Assembly: GCA_002007365.1 (NCBI GenBank)
Contig: LNZR01000080.1
Location: 1-64,000, forward strand
From: Epulopiscium sp. Nele67-Bin005
Lineage (GTDB): Bacteria; Bacillota; Clostridia; Lachnospirales; Cellulosilyticaceae
Direction of reading: 5' to 3'
DNA length: 64,000 nt
Of the stretch, positions 30,701-40,569 are shown one piece after another (within the stretch, counting starts at the first letter, position 1; each line of letters begins with the position of its first letter). A model generated the notes under the pieces. That model searched no databases. It was not told the origin of the DNA and saw only the letters and a list, made by a program, of their open reading frames with translations. Both the position numbers and the translations under genes were made by a program.

Positions 30701-31294
30701 GTTAACTTATTAGATTTTAGACCATTTCACAATCCAAAATTGCTCGGGAATATTCTAATTTTTAAGTTAGAAAAAGAAGTGACTAGTGAAATTGAATTCA
30801 GTAGAAGAGTAGTGGATTATTTATTTGAACAAGAAGGCAAAATTATTGGACAACTTATATATAAAATTTGTATTAATGACTCGATTTCATGGCAACTCAA
30901 AAATCATGTTAAGGAAATAGACTCAATTTTATATCAAATTAGGAATGATATAAACAAAAATACAAAAATTTTGCGTGAATATGAGGCAGAAGTATCTGAT
31001 GATAGATTTGCAGCGATACCCCTAGTTGCTCCGTTTATGATACACAAGTTTAATGATTATAGAGATAATCCAGAAAATGATGATGATACTTTTAAAAAAA
31101 TTTTGGAAAGGTATGTAAAATCCTACTATTCTATAGATAACGTTGTCCCTATTTCCAACGATTATGAAAACTTTCCATTTATCATATTTAGGAGTGGAAC
31201 TCTTGAGGCAATAAGATCGAAGATTTATAATAATCAGTACATTTTTTGCTCAAGTGAGCTAAATTTATTAAATCTACTGTTACTAAAACAATAA
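27722..31294 (+). CDS. 1190-aa SF2-helicase-like P-loop protein
   Basis: Walker A FLTGNPGIGKTTAV; Walker B IVIMIDEITGDES; motif III-like IIVADAS; motif V/VI SSASRGVSFENTTHILVDVP...EILQLIYRGRGN. Confidence 0.8.
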   Translation: MSNLGFVFELGFNMGILSCFDKDTQKYFRTFLQDNCYLPSNAYLSVTKNETDENQERILCDATDMLLFKGKLCGENFFNEWIKAKSKISYEITYFQANFNQVFYEQSILGKQQYYPDLVKHQLQVELSNSEIEGLLKKGEMFNADTIILIKSRGKYHLCVIDNAIGLRNCIDIEDFEQIKIVLNDAIYTRRAKSSFSNLSVDPISELDLELEKNLGSFMEGLATKDKPLFKMVQAGSYANSFLKLLKVHRKDIYENLESICVVGYTDEEVSSINLNLSQSNVLATCKEIYTHVQNREEDKTYLDKVFNRIKRNFGKLFDVSQKELTKFEQTSNSTSEINISEKIEGFQNSARNFNYNGEIDTFRNIHAKIIKKYLYDKDKFLLFLTGNPGIGKTTAVIDFLKNDLKNDGYLFLYLSPRTQVNKDVEEKFLDENSNMYNDTSVYLTTNSQDECNNGDIVNFRANNQTPFLEVKSPIKFLPLDRERNSVRQKSKNLVPLNDGIMQVKEISKSGVIKRLATGIKKVISSKLSNQIVATATIQSLKKVARIKTTAKNLKIIFDTFYNERTNMIDEKKAEEFITRFPNIVIMIDEITGDESGVAFLDELIRIFIHQLHDELPVRLQAQLNLKIIVADASITNNDLIDKHMHCSRATNDKIYFQKTAEDRAKPLEEIDFLFREKYKSVCINTNSFPAKLLNINYNIIMQTREIKGSKDYFPQELKDTLNNKIVNKALELYLGMTEKYQIIIYIQDISRLRQVEEQLRILYKQATKENLFPEKDYIMINSTLTEKQKDTIMKVKNSAKFVLITSSASRGVSFENTTHILVDVPKFNIEQNLMEILQLIYRGRGNKTIDEEQEKYIHFYISDVLYHKGEIVEVSKQRHMISIFTLLILLKISISTRIKGSELINNEHISIIPIGSKGVNGIGNTLIENLAILVSKLKMEYRRDFKNFEIQVLYNKLESILNNVTFNTTEIFNNYKMDKIVYEFKSLWNKGIVNLLDFRPFHNPKLLGNILIFKLEKEVTSEIEFSRRVVDYLFEQEGKIIGQLIYKICINDSISWQLKNHVKEIDSILYQIRNDINKNTKILREYEAEVSDDRFAAIPLVAPFMIHKFNDYRDNPENDDDTFKKILERYVKSYYSIDNVVPISNDYENFPFIIFRSGTLEAIRSKIYNNQYIFCSSELNLLNLLLLKQ

Positions 31295-31464
31295 ATTTCT
31301 TTGTAATTTCTTAGGGATTTAGTAATTTTAGAATAAAATTTAAAAAATATTGCTCTAAGGTCTTGTTAAAATGATATAAATTATTTATAATAAAGATATG
31401 TAATTAATTAAACATTTATCTAAGATATTATTTATATCAATCTATGTATAATAAGGAGGTTCTT

Positions 31465-33177
31465 ATGTTTAAAGAACAATATCAAGTATGGTTAGAAAAG
31501 GTACAAGACCCAGAATTATCAGCAGAAATTAAAGGTTTAACAGATGATGAAGATATTAAAGATAGATTTTACAAAGATTTAGAGTTTGGAACTGCTGGTC
31601 TTCGTGGAAAGTTAGGCGTTGGAACAAATCGTATGAACGTTTACACAGTAGGAAAAGCAACTCAAGGTCTTGCTCAATATTTACTTAACCATTTTGAAAA
31701 GCCAAGCTTAGTAATCGCTTATGATTCACGTATCAAAAGTGATGTGTTTGCTGAACTAAGTGCTTCTATTTTAGCAGCTAACGGAGTAAAAGTATACTTA
31801 TTTGAAAGTTTACGCCCAACTCCAATGTTATCTTTTGCTGTAAGACACTTAGGAACTGATAGTGGTATTGTAATTACTGCTTCTCACAACCCTACTATTT
31901 ACAATGGATACAAAGTTTATGGTTCTGATGGTGGACAAATCACAGATGAAACAGCAACAGAAACATTCAATGAAATTAGTAAAGTTGATGCATTCACAGG
32001 CGTTAAACACATGAGCTTTGAAGATGGAAAAGCTAGTGGTTTAATTGAAATTATTGGTGAAGATGTAGATAAAGTTTACTACGAAAAAGTTAAACAACTT
32101 GTAGTACGTCCAGAACTTGTTAAAGAAAAAGCTGGAGAACTTAAAATTATTTATACTCCAATCCACGGAACAGGAAACATTCCTATTAGACGTGTATTAA
32201 GTGAACTTGGATTTACTCAAGTAGAAATCGTAAAAGAACAAGAATTACCAGATGGAAACTTCCCAACTGCTCCATATCCAAACCCAGAAGTTCCACAAGT
32301 ATTTGAACTTGCGTTAAAACTTGCGGAAACTGTTAATCCAGATATCATTATGGGGACAGACCCAGATGCTGACCGTATTAGTGCAGTTGTAAAAGGTGAT
32401 GATGGATACCAAATTTTAACAGGAAACCAAATGGGTATGCTACTTACTGAATACATTTTAAGTGCCAGAAAAGACTTAGGTCAATTACAACCTACTGATG
32501 CAATCATCAAAACTATCGTAACTTCAGATTTATGTAAACACATTTGTGATGGATACGGAGTTCAAATGATGGAAGTATTAACAGGATTTAAATATATTGC
32601 TGAAATCGTTCAAAACTTCCAAGAAACTAACAGCAACAAATTCTTATTAGGATTTGAAGAAAGTTATGGATATTTATCAGGAGAGTTCGTTCGTGATAAA
32701 GATGCAGTAATTGCAGCAACTCTAATTGCAGAGATGGCTCTATACTACAAAACTCAAGGAAAAACTCTTTATGATGCATTACAAGACATCTATAGTAAAT
32801 ACATCTACACAGTAGAAGATGTTATTGCTGTAGAGATGGACGGAGCTAGTGGGCAAGAAAAAATGAAAGAATTAATCGACAGCCTACGTAACAACCCTCC
32901 AACTCAACTTGGAAACGAGCAAATTTCAGTAGTTGAAGATTACGGAACAAGCACTCGCCGTAATTTAGAAACTAAAGAAGAAGAAACTATCAACTTACCA
33001 AAATCTAATGTTATCAAATTCAAATTTAAAGATGGTGGTTGGTTTGTAGTTCGTCCTTCAGGAACTGAGCCAAAAATTAAACTTTACTTCTACATCGAAG
33101 GAAACAACAAAGAACAAGCTCAAGCAAACCTTGCAGCTATCAAATCAGAAGTACAAAACAAATTATTTGCTAACTAA
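31465..33177 (+). CDS. Phosphoglucomutase/phosphomannomutase; start corrected from 31444
   Basis: GTAGLRGKLGVGTNRMN, TASHNPTIYNGYKVYGSDGGQI, GTDPDADR, RPSGTEPKIK; SD aaggagg before ATG 31465. Confidence 0.96.
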   Translation: MFKEQYQVWLEKVQDPELSAEIKGLTDDEDIKDRFYKDLEFGTAGLRGKLGVGTNRMNVYTVGKATQGLAQYLLNHFEKPSLVIAYDSRIKSDVFAELSASILAANGVKVYLFESLRPTPMLSFAVRHLGTDSGIVITASHNPTIYNGYKVYGSDGGQITDETATETFNEISKVDAFTGVKHMSFEDGKASGLIEIIGEDVDKVYYEKVKQLVVRPELVKEKAGELKIIYTPIHGTGNIPIRRVLSELGFTQVEIVKEQELPDGNFPTAPYPNPEVPQVFELALKLAETVNPDIIMGTDPDADRISAVVKGDDGYQILTGNQMGMLLTEYILSARKDLGQLQPTDAIIKTIVTSDLCKHICDGYGVQMMEVLTGFKYIAEIVQNFQETNSNKFLLGFEESYGYLSGEFVRDKDAVIAATLIAEMALYYKTQGKTLYDALQDIYSKYIYTVEDVIAVEMDGASGQEKMKELIDSLRNNPPTQLGNEQISVVEDYGTSTRRNLETKEEETINLPKSNVIKFKFKDGGWFVVRPSGTEPKIKLYFYIEGNNKEQAQANLAAIKSEVQNKLFAN

Positions 33178-33187
33178 TTAAAAATTA

Positions 33188-33226
33188 AGCAGACTATAGA
33201 TATTTAGTTTATAGTCTGCTTTTTTG
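33188..33226 (+). terminator. Rho-independent terminator
   Basis: gcagactata...tatagtctgctttttt. Confidence 0.85.
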
Positions 33227-33485
33227 ATATAAAAAATTAAAAATAATGGATAATATTTACATATAAAAGGAGTGTGTATAGCTGTATATTATTAGATAAA
33301 AAGTTATAATTAATGCTCCCAACCCCCAGAGATTAAAGGGATAGCTAGGATAATTTTATTTCACAAACTCCTCACAAATATAACATCAAAAACACAAAAT
33401 CTAAGCATATAATAAAATTATCAAATCACACAATACAAGTGAAATTTACAAATTACAAATTGTTAAATATATGGAGGTAATTATT

Positions 33486-34007
33486 ATGAAAAAGTTTTTA
33501 GCATTAGCAGCAGTAGCAGTATTATCAATTGGTGGAGTAGTAACTAACATTCACGCAACTGAAGAAAGACCACAAGTATCAGCAGAAGAAAGAGCTGACC
33601 AACTTATTGCAAAATTAACTGAAGAAGGTTTAAGTGAAGAAGAAATCGCAGTTAAGTTAGCTGAAATTAAAGAAAGAGCTGAAAATGGTGAAAGACCAGA
33701 AGGTAAAAAGCCAGCAGGTGAGAGACCAGAAGGTGAGAGACCAGAAGGTGAGAGACCAGAGGGTGAGAGACCAGAGGGAGCTAGACCAGAAGGTGAAAGA
33801 CCAGAAGGAGCTAGACCAGAGGGAGAGAGACCAGAATTAACAGAAGCTGAAAAAGAAGCTCATTTAATCGCAAGATTTGAAGAACAAGGATTAAGCGCAG
33901 AAGAAATTGCTGAAAAATTAGCTAATAGACCAGCTGAAGGTGAAGAAGGACACAGACCTCATCGTCCACACGGTGAAAATGGAGAAAGACCAGAAAAAGC
34001 TGAATAA
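33486..34007 (+). CDS. Small secreted protein with RPEGE pentapeptide repeat; start corrected from 33471
   Basis: Signal peptide MKKFLALAAVAVLSIGGVVTNIHA; two ADQLIAKLTEEGLSEEEIAVKL-like segments flank the repeat. Confidence 0.75.
   Translation: MKKFLALAAVAVLSIGGVVTNIHATEERPQVSAEERADQLIAKLTEEGLSEEEIAVKLAEIKERAENGERPEGKKPAGERPEGERPEGERPEGERPEGARPEGERPEGARPEGERPELTEAEKEAHLIARFEEQGLSAEEIAEKLANRPAEGEEGHRPHRPHGENGERPEKAE
33687..33836 (+). repeat. 15-bp in-frame tandem repeat (ggtgagagaccagaa), about 10 units
   Basis: Direct reading: GERPEGKKPAGERPEGERPEGERPEGERPEGARPEGERPEGARPEGERPE. Confidence 0.95.
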
Positions 34008-34018
34008 TTTTTTAAACA

Positions 34019-34048
34019 CAGGTTATAATTTATAGCCTGTTTTTTTGT
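34019..34048 (+). terminator. Rho-independent terminator
   Basis: caggttata-attta-tagcctgttttttt (approximate). Confidence 0.75.
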
Positions 34049-34130
34049 GCCTAAAAATAAATTGTAGTTAGTTTCTCAAAAATACAAGTAATAGCAAAAC
34101 TGAAAACTTCTTAATTTCTAATTATATTAA

Positions 34131-34190
34131 TTCCAAAATCCAAAAATCGTGATAATTGAACTTTTCTGTCCTATATTTTTTGAAAAAATA
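34131..34190 (+). repeat. Dispersed intergenic repeat, copy 1
   Basis: ccaaaatccaaaaatcgtgataattgaacttttctgtcctatattttttgaaaa. Confidence 0.85.
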
Positions 34191-34236
34191 GATAAAAGTA
34201 TATAATTTTAATAGAAAAGAGAGAAGGCAACTAAAA

Positions 34237-34290
34237 TCCCAAAATCCAAAAATCGTGATAATAACTTTTCTGTCCTATATTTTTTGAAAA
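34237..34290 (+). repeat. Dispersed intergenic repeat, copy 2
   Basis: cccaaaatccaaaaatcgtgataataacttttctgtcctatattttttgaaaa; near-identical to copy 1. Confidence 0.85.
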
Positions 34291-34441
34291 TAAAAAATTA
34301 ATAGTCTAGTATAAAAGACTTCACCAACTTATCACCTACAAAACATCAAACCCACAAAAACTTACTCTATAATATAACTATGGAGGTTCACCAAATATTA
34401 AAATTATGAAATATAGTTTTTGCATTTAAGGAGGTAATAAT

Positions 34442-34666
34442 ATGAAGTTAAGAATAATCGTTTGTGGAGCATTGTTATCAATGGGTGTGTCTAGTGTTTG
34501 TGCATCATCATATATTTCTGCAAACTCTAATAAACCATTAACAAATGAACAATTATCTGAGGAAGAAAAACAATTACAGGTAGTTGAAAGTTTGCAAAAT
34601 TCTGGAGTTTCACAAGAGTACATTGAAGAAACAGTTCAACGACTTAACAGCAGTCATATTAGGTAA
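34442..34666 (+). CDS. Very small secreted protein, 'SGVSQEYIEETV' helical motif
   Basis: Signal peptide MKLRIIVCGALLSMGVSSVCA; SD aaggagg 7 nt upstream. Confidence 0.65.
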   Translation: MKLRIIVCGALLSMGVSSVCASSYISANSNKPLTNEQLSEEEKQLQVVESLQNSGVSQEYIEETVQRLNSSHIR

Positions 34667-34762
34667 ATTGACCCCTTGAATAACCCAAATATAAGTAGTA
34701 AAATATGTTTAATGAGTAACAATTTGGAAAGACAATATTAAAACAACTTGGAGGATACAGAT

Positions 34763-35167
34763 ATGTTAAACAGAAAAAAATTTTTAGCAATGGCAGTAGC
34801 AGTTTTATCAATGGGAGTAAGCCCTATTTATGCAGCACCAGATGAGCAATCAACACACAAACAAGGGGATAAAAAGTGTGATAAAGATTTGACTCCTGAG
34901 CAACATAAGGAGAAAATGATGGAAAAGCTTAAGGAGCAGGGTTTAAGTGAAGATGAGATTACCAAAAAAATGGCTGAACATGAGGCTAAAGTTGAGGAAA
35001 TCTTGGCAAAAAATGGACTAACTTCTAAAGATATGGAAAGTTTAAGAGCTATTCACAAAGAAAGTGAAGAAAAGTTTGAGAAAGCTTTAGAAGAAAAAGG
35101 GATTGATAAGCAAAAGTTTAAAGCTATGGCTAAAGAATTAAAAAGCTTACACAAAGAAAACAAGTAG
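34763..35167 (+). CDS. Small secreted charged helical protein, 'EQGLSEDEI' motif; start corrected from 34748
   Basis: Signal peptide MLNRKKFLAMAVAVLSMGVSPIYA; SD ggagga. Confidence 0.7.
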   Translation: MLNRKKFLAMAVAVLSMGVSPIYAAPDEQSTHKQGDKKCDKDLTPEQHKEKMMEKLKEQGLSEDEITKKMAEHEAKVEEILAKNGLTSKDMESLRAIHKESEEKFEKALEEKGIDKQKFKAMAKELKSLHKENK

Positions 35168-35188
35168 TATCCAATAAGCAAATATCAA

Positions 35189-35220
35189 AAACTAGTTTAA
35201 ATAATAGGCTAGTTTTTTTG
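35189..35220 (+). terminator. Rho-independent terminator
   Basis: aaactagttta-aataa-taggctagttttttt. Confidence 0.75.
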
Positions 35221-35291
35221 TGATATACGAATAAATATCTTAAATATGCACATCTTATTATTAGATAAATTTTCTAAGATGAGGTGAGCAT

Positions 35292-35504
35292 ATGAGTTAT
35301 AATGATTTAGAGCAACAAGATAAAGATATCCTGCATACTGCAAGTGATTTAACTCAACTAGTAGCTGGAGAAATCAAAGATGAATTTAAGAGCCAAATTG
35401 AGAAACAAAAAATCCGTAACAAAGTTGATGAATTAAAAGATGAATATAGCGAAATGGTTCATTCTGTAAAAGAAAAGATTACAAATCAGCTGGATAAATT
35501 TTAG
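35292..35504 (+). CDS. Small acidic/helical hypothetical protein
   Basis: 70-aa ORF with SD gaggtgag and downstream hairpin terminator. Confidence 0.6.
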   Translation: MSYNDLEQQDKDILHTASDLTQLVAGEIKDEFKSQIEKQKIRNKVDELKDEYSEMVHSVKEKITNQLDKF

Positions 35505-35508
35505 TATT

Positions 35509-35543
35509 AAGCTTTCTTCTGTAAAAAGAGGAAAGCTTTTTTG
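35509..35543 (+). terminator. Rho-independent terminator
   Basis: aagctttc...gaaagctttttt. Confidence 0.75.
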
Positions 35544-36005
35544 TTAAAAAAATTGAAATATAGTTAATTACTAATGAATAAAAATTTTGCTTGTCAATCA
35601 AATGTAGATAATTTTGCCAAAATTTAAATCTGTTATAGTTATCCTAGAAAAATTGAAATAAAATGTTAATTATACATATCTGCAACTAGTTATTTAAATA
35701 ATTCCAAAGTAAAAATTATTGTGATTTCTGAAAATTAATTATATAAATCAGATGATAATTCAACTGTAGTTAATTATAATTACTATTTCTTAGGAATATT
35801 TAATGATAATTTTATATAAATTTAATATATTAATTATATTTCTTATATTGCAATCTACAAAATTATAAGGTATAATAAAGCAAGAAGTAAAATTGATATC
35901 ATATATAAAAATTTATAGGCTGATGTGAAAATTTATCAAGAAAGGAGTTATTGCAATAACTGTTCTTGAAATATAAATAGAAATTTATTGCAATAGTGGT
36001 AAAAT

Positions 36006-38003
36006 ATGATGAATAATAAAAAACGAACTTTGGCAAAACAAATTAGAATTATTTTTAACTTATTAATAGTAGGATTGCTCCTAATTACAACATCTCTCCA
36101 AGTATTTAACTTACGTAATTTACTAATGAGAGAAGCAGAGTCGGTAATTAGTGGAAATAGTATGGTAGCACAGGCAGCTTTTGAGGGGTGGCTTGGAGAG
36201 AGATATGCAATTGTAAATACCATGGTTGTTGATATGGAAATTTTGCAAATGTATAATTTTGTAGATGACGAAGAACAATTTAAATTCTTAGAAAATTATT
36301 TTGCAGTTCATACAGAAAATATAGATGGAATTATAGGAGTGTTTTTTGGTCGTGAAGATGCAACATTGGCTAATTCTCAAGGTTGGAGACCTGACTCAGA
36401 CTACATAGTAACAGATAGGGAGTGGTATCAAGGAGGTAGAAATGCCGAAGATTTTTATTTAACAGAGCCGTATATTGACGCTTATACTGGAGAGTTAATC
36501 ATTACTATTGCTCACAAAGTATTAGATACAAGAAATCAAATTATAGGGGTTATCGGTCTTGATATTAGTATGGAAGTATTGAAAGATGTAGTTACAGCAT
36601 TATCAGGAGATGATGGAATGTATCTTTTCGTTATTAATGATAAATGGGAAATAATTATTCACCCAGATGAAAAATTTCAACCAACAGAAAGTAAACGTAT
36701 ATTATTACAGGAAACTGGTGGAGATTATTCATCTATAATTAATACTCCAAATGAAGTGCAACAAATAAAAACTGCATATGGAGCAGTGGCATACAGCAAG
36801 CTTCAATCAATTGATGATACTGAATTGAAGATAATTTCTAATTATCCAGCAACATTTGTAAATAAAAGAATTGGAACAGAATTAGTAACATCATTTTTAA
36901 TTGGAATGAGTGTAATATTTATTAGTGGATTTGTAATTGAATGGTTTACAAAAAAATATATTTCACCAATTGAAAAATCTACTTCAGCATTATCAAAATT
37001 CAAAGAGGGTAATTTGCATATTGATACAAGTGTAATTACGCCAGATAGCTATGAAACAGAAGTTTTAGTTAGTGTAATAGATGATGTTTCTGTAATGTTA
37101 ACCAAATATATTAAAGAAATGAAGCATATTTTATCAAGCTTTGCCAATGGTGATTTTACGGTACAACCAGAACTTACTTATGTTGGAGATTTCAAGGAAA
37201 TTCAAACTTCTTTAATAGATATTGGGGACACTGTAAAAGAACTATTACAAGAAGCTAGTAAATCAACTAGAGAGGTAAATGCAGGAGCTAAACAGATTAC
37301 AAGTTCTGCCATTGACCTTGCATCATTAACAGCAGTTCAATCAGAATTGCTTGATGAATTTAGAGGAAATTTAGTTGATGTAACAAAGGAAATTATTTAT
37401 TCAATTGATGAAATTGATGAAAGTTATACTATCATTAAAGAAATGACAGATAAAGCGACAGATGGAAAAGAAGTTGCAACACAAATGGTAGCTTCTATGC
37501 AACAAATCACACAGGCAACTAAAGAAATTTCTGAAGTAATAACATCAATTGACGAAATCGCAAATCAAACTAATTTACTGGCACTAAATGCGGCTATTGA
37601 GTCGGCAAGAGCTGGTGAAGCAGGCAAAGGATTTGCAATTGTAGCGAGTGAAGTCCGTGAGTTATCAACAAAAACTACGGAAATCGTATCAGAAATTTAT
37701 GATCTAATTAAAATTAATTTAGCGAGTGTGGAAAAAGGTGAAGAGATGGTAGGTCTTACTTCATCGGCATTAGATGAAATTGTAAAAGCGAGCAATCAAA
37801 GTGTTGATATGTCACGCTCAGTACGTAATAAAGCTTTAGGCCAAAAACAATCTTTAGAAGAGGTAGTTGGTATTACTGGCAACCTTGTTGATGAGATTTC
37901 TAAAAATGCAAATATCTCTCAAGAAAATATGTCGATAAGTGAAGAATTAATGGCACGTTCTGAGTCATTACAAACTCAAATGGATAAATTTAAATTTAAT
38001 TAA
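36006..38003 (+). CDS. Methyl-accepting chemotaxis protein, Cache-type sensor (tandem paralog 1)
   Basis: Two TM segments, DREWYQGG...[12 protein letters not shown] periplasmic domain, HAMP-like region, hairpin [38 protein letters not shown]. Confidence 0.95.
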   Translation: MMNNKKRTLAKQIRIIFNLLIVGLLLITTSLQVFNLRNLLMREAESVISGNSMVAQAAFEGWLGERYAIVNTMVVDMEILQMYNFVDDEEQFKFLENYFAVHTENIDGIIGVFFGREDATLANSQGWRPDSDYIVTDREWYQGGRNAEDFYLTEPYIDAYTGELIITIAHKVLDTRNQIIGVIGLDISMEVLKDVVTALSGDDGMYLFVINDKWEIIIHPDEKFQPTESKRILLQETGGDYSSIINTPNEVQQIKTAYGAVAYSKLQSIDDTELKIISNYPATFVNKRIGTELVTSFLIGMSVIFISGFVIEWFTKKYISPIEKSTSALSKFKEGNLHIDTSVITPDSYETEVLVSVIDDVSVMLTKYIKEMKHILSSFANGDFTVQPELTYVGDFKEIQTSLIDIGDTVKELLQEASKSTREVNAGAKQITSSAIDLASLTAVQSELLDEFRGNLVDVTKEIIYSIDEIDESYTIIKEMTDKATDGKEVATQMVASMQQITQATKEISEVITSIDEIANQTNLLALNAAIESARAGEAGKGFAIVASEVRELSTKTTEIVSEIYDLIKINLASVEKGEEMVGLTSSALDEIVKASNQSVDMSRSVRNKALGQKQSLEEVVGITGNLVDEISKNANISQENMSISEELMARSESLQTQMDKFKFN

Positions 38004-38008
38004 TTAAA

Positions 38009-38046
38009 ATAACTGTGAACAAATTTGTTTGCAGTTATTTTTTATT
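38009..38046 (+). terminator. Rho-independent terminator
   Basis: aataactgtgaac-aaattt-gtttgcagttattttt. Confidence 0.75.
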
Positions 38047-38454
38047 TTGGCAAATTATGGAAAAATTTTATTAAGAAAATTCACAAAAAATTCAAAGTGC
38101 ATTTTATATTAAAATGACTCATACTATTATATATAAATCTATATATTGAATTTTCAGGGGATTGTGCAAAGATTAACTTAATTTTAAGTATAATATAATC
38201 GCTTAATTTATTGCAACTTAATTTAATATAATGTATAATGTAGTTAGTACAACAAGTACATATAGCTAAAACCCTTAAGTTTTTATGTATCATAATTAAT
38301 ATTTAATGTAATCCCCTACAGGATTTTTAAGGAAATATAAAAATCCTTCAACAAAAATCAAAAAAGGAGGGAAGTGCTACTAAACAAAATATCCATTGTC
38401 AATTTATTGGGAAAATGGTTATATTTGTTCATATTTTGAGTAGCAAATAACTTA

Positions 38455-40452
38455 ATGAATAATGAAAAAAGAACCTTAACTCAATTAATTAGAATAATCT
38501 TTAATATGCTTATCGTTTCATTACTTATAACGACTACAACACTACAAGTCTTAAACCTCAACACTTTATTGGTAAGTGATGCCGAGAAGGTTATTACAAA
38601 TAATACTATGATTGCTACAGCAGAATTTAACGGCTGGATGAAAAACCAATTAGCTACTTTGACAACATTAAAAAACGATATTCAAGTGTTAGAATTATAC
38701 AACAATTTAGATGACAAAAATAATTTTGACAAAATGGAAAAATTATTAGCGTCTCACGTTAAAGATAGCTTTGATATTGCAATGATTTATATAGCAACTG
38801 ATGCAAAAGCTTTTCCAAACTCTGATGGGTGGGTAGGGCCTAGTGATTATGACCCAACTACAAGAGGGTGGTATATAGGGGCAATGAATTCTAATAGTTT
38901 TTATTTAACAGCACCGTATATTGATGCAAATAGTGGAGAGTTAGTAATAACGTTAGCTGAGAAATTAGTAAACGAAAGAAATCAACCAGTAGGAGTACTT
39001 GGACTTGATATTAAGATGACTATTCTTGAGGAAGTAATTTTAAGTTTATCAAGTGATGACGGAACATATTTATTCATTATTGATGAGAATGAAGAAATTA
39101 TCATTCACCCAAATCCAGATTTTCAAACATCAGACACTAAAACTGTAACATTATCAAGTACTGGTGGGGATTATGGTAGTATGTTGGGCAAACCTGAGGG
39201 GACAGTTCACAAAATTACTACATCATTTGGAGATGTGGCGTATAGTAAATTTAAGAGTATTCCAGATATTCCATGGAGAATTATTTCAAATTATCCAGCA
39301 AGATATGTAACACAACAATTGTGGGAAGAAATTTTATCAGCATTTGTAATTTGTATTTTAGCAATAGTAATTGGAGGTTTTGTAATTAGCAAATTTACAA
39401 GACGTTATATTTCACCAATAGAAAAATCTGTAAAAGCAATTACACAAATAAAAGAGGGACAGCTTACAATTGATACAAGTGATATAAGCCGTGATAGCTA
39501 TGAAATTAATATATTAGTAGGTGTAATTGATGATTTATCACACGCCTTAACTACCTATATCAAAGAAATTTCATATATTTTATCAAGCTTTGCACAAGGA
39601 GATTTTACAAAAGAACCAACGCAAGTTTATGTTGGGGATTTCAAAGAAATTCAGGTTTCAATGATTGATATAAGAAAAACTTTAAGTGAGTTATTAACAG
39701 AAACTAATATTTCTAGTAACGAAGTTAATGCAGGGGCTAACCAGATTACACAATCTGCGTATCAACTTGCCAACTTAACAATAGAACAATCTCAATTATT
39801 ACATGAATTTAGAGATAGTACGCTTGGAGTAACTCAAGATATCATAAATTCTATTGGGCAAATTGATAAGAGTTACAAAATTATTAAAGATGTTACGCAT
39901 AAAGCTAAAGATGGTAAAGAAGTTGTAAATGAAATGGTTAACTCTATGCAACAAATTACAAATTCTACAGAACAAATTTCAGAAGTAATTACAGCGATTG
40001 ATGCTATTGCAGACCAAACAAATTTACTTGCATTAAATGCAGCAATTGAGTCGGCAAGAGCTGGTGAAGCTGGTAAAGGATTTGCAATTGTGGCAAATGA
40101 GGTTCGTGATTTGGCGGCCAAAACATCAGAAATTGTACAAGAAATTTATGATATGATTAAGGTCAATTTGGAGAGTGTTCAACAAGGGGAACGTATGGTT
40201 GCCTTAACTTCTCAATCGCTTGATGCTATTGTAGGAGCAAGTGTTGAAAGTGTTGAGCTTTCTAAGTTAGTAAGAGATAATGCATTAGAGCAAAAGTTAT
40301 CTTTGGAACAAGTTGTAGAAGGTACAGAGAGATTATCAACAGAAATTTCAAAAAATACTTCTATTTCACAAGAGAATGTAGCAGTAAGTGAAGAATTATC
40401 AGCAAGAGCTACATTACTTGAAAATCAAATGAGTAATTTTATAATAAAATAA
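38455..40452 (+). CDS. Methyl-accepting chemotaxis protein, Cache-type sensor (tandem paralog 2)
   Basis: Same length (665 aa) and layout as paralog 1; [38 protein letters not shown]. Confidence 0.95.
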   Translation: MNNEKRTLTQLIRIIFNMLIVSLLITTTTLQVLNLNTLLVSDAEKVITNNTMIATAEFNGWMKNQLATLTTLKNDIQVLELYNNLDDKNNFDKMEKLLASHVKDSFDIAMIYIATDAKAFPNSDGWVGPSDYDPTTRGWYIGAMNSNSFYLTAPYIDANSGELVITLAEKLVNERNQPVGVLGLDIKMTILEEVILSLSSDDGTYLFIIDENEEIIIHPNPDFQTSDTKTVTLSSTGGDYGSMLGKPEGTVHKITTSFGDVAYSKFKSIPDIPWRIISNYPARYVTQQLWEEILSAFVICILAIVIGGFVISKFTRRYISPIEKSVKAITQIKEGQLTIDTSDISRDSYEINILVGVIDDLSHALTTYIKEISYILSSFAQGDFTKEPTQVYVGDFKEIQVSMIDIRKTLSELLTETNISSNEVNAGANQITQSAYQLANLTIEQSQLLHEFRDSTLGVTQDIINSIGQIDKSYKIIKDVTHKAKDGKEVVNEMVNSMQQITNSTEQISEVITAIDAIADQTNLLALNAAIESARAGEAGKGFAIVANEVRDLAAKTSEIVQEIYDMIKVNLESVQQGERMVALTSQSLDAIVGASVESVELSKLVRDNALEQKLSLEQVVEGTERLSTEISKNTSISQENVAVSEELSARATLLENQMSNFIIK

Positions 40453-40460
40453 GTTTTTGA

Positions 40461-40501
40461 AGTCCCTTTTTCTAATTAATTTTAGGAAGAGGGATTTTTT
40501 T
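40461..40501 (+). terminator. Rho-independent terminator
   Basis: agtccctttttct...aggaagagggatttttt. Confidence 0.7.
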
Positions 40502-40569
40502 GCTATTATATAGACAAGTCGTACATATACTTAAAGGGACAACATTTTTTAGAAAGAGGAGGAAATTTT

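Noticed and set aside
24645-33226. Similar terminators at 24645-24680 and 33188-33226 as terminal repeats of an island
   Set aside because: Similarity is limited to the hairpin, and the second lies after the phosphoglucomutase gene; related hairpins occur elsewhere in the window.
33687-33836. Regular 15-bp repeats considered as a CRISPR array
   Set aside because: Contiguous, in-frame and coding (RPEGE), with no unique spacers.
35880-36005. c-di-GMP (GEMM) riboswitch upstream of the chemoreceptors
   Set aside because: Looked for the aptamer core in both MCP leaders; not found.
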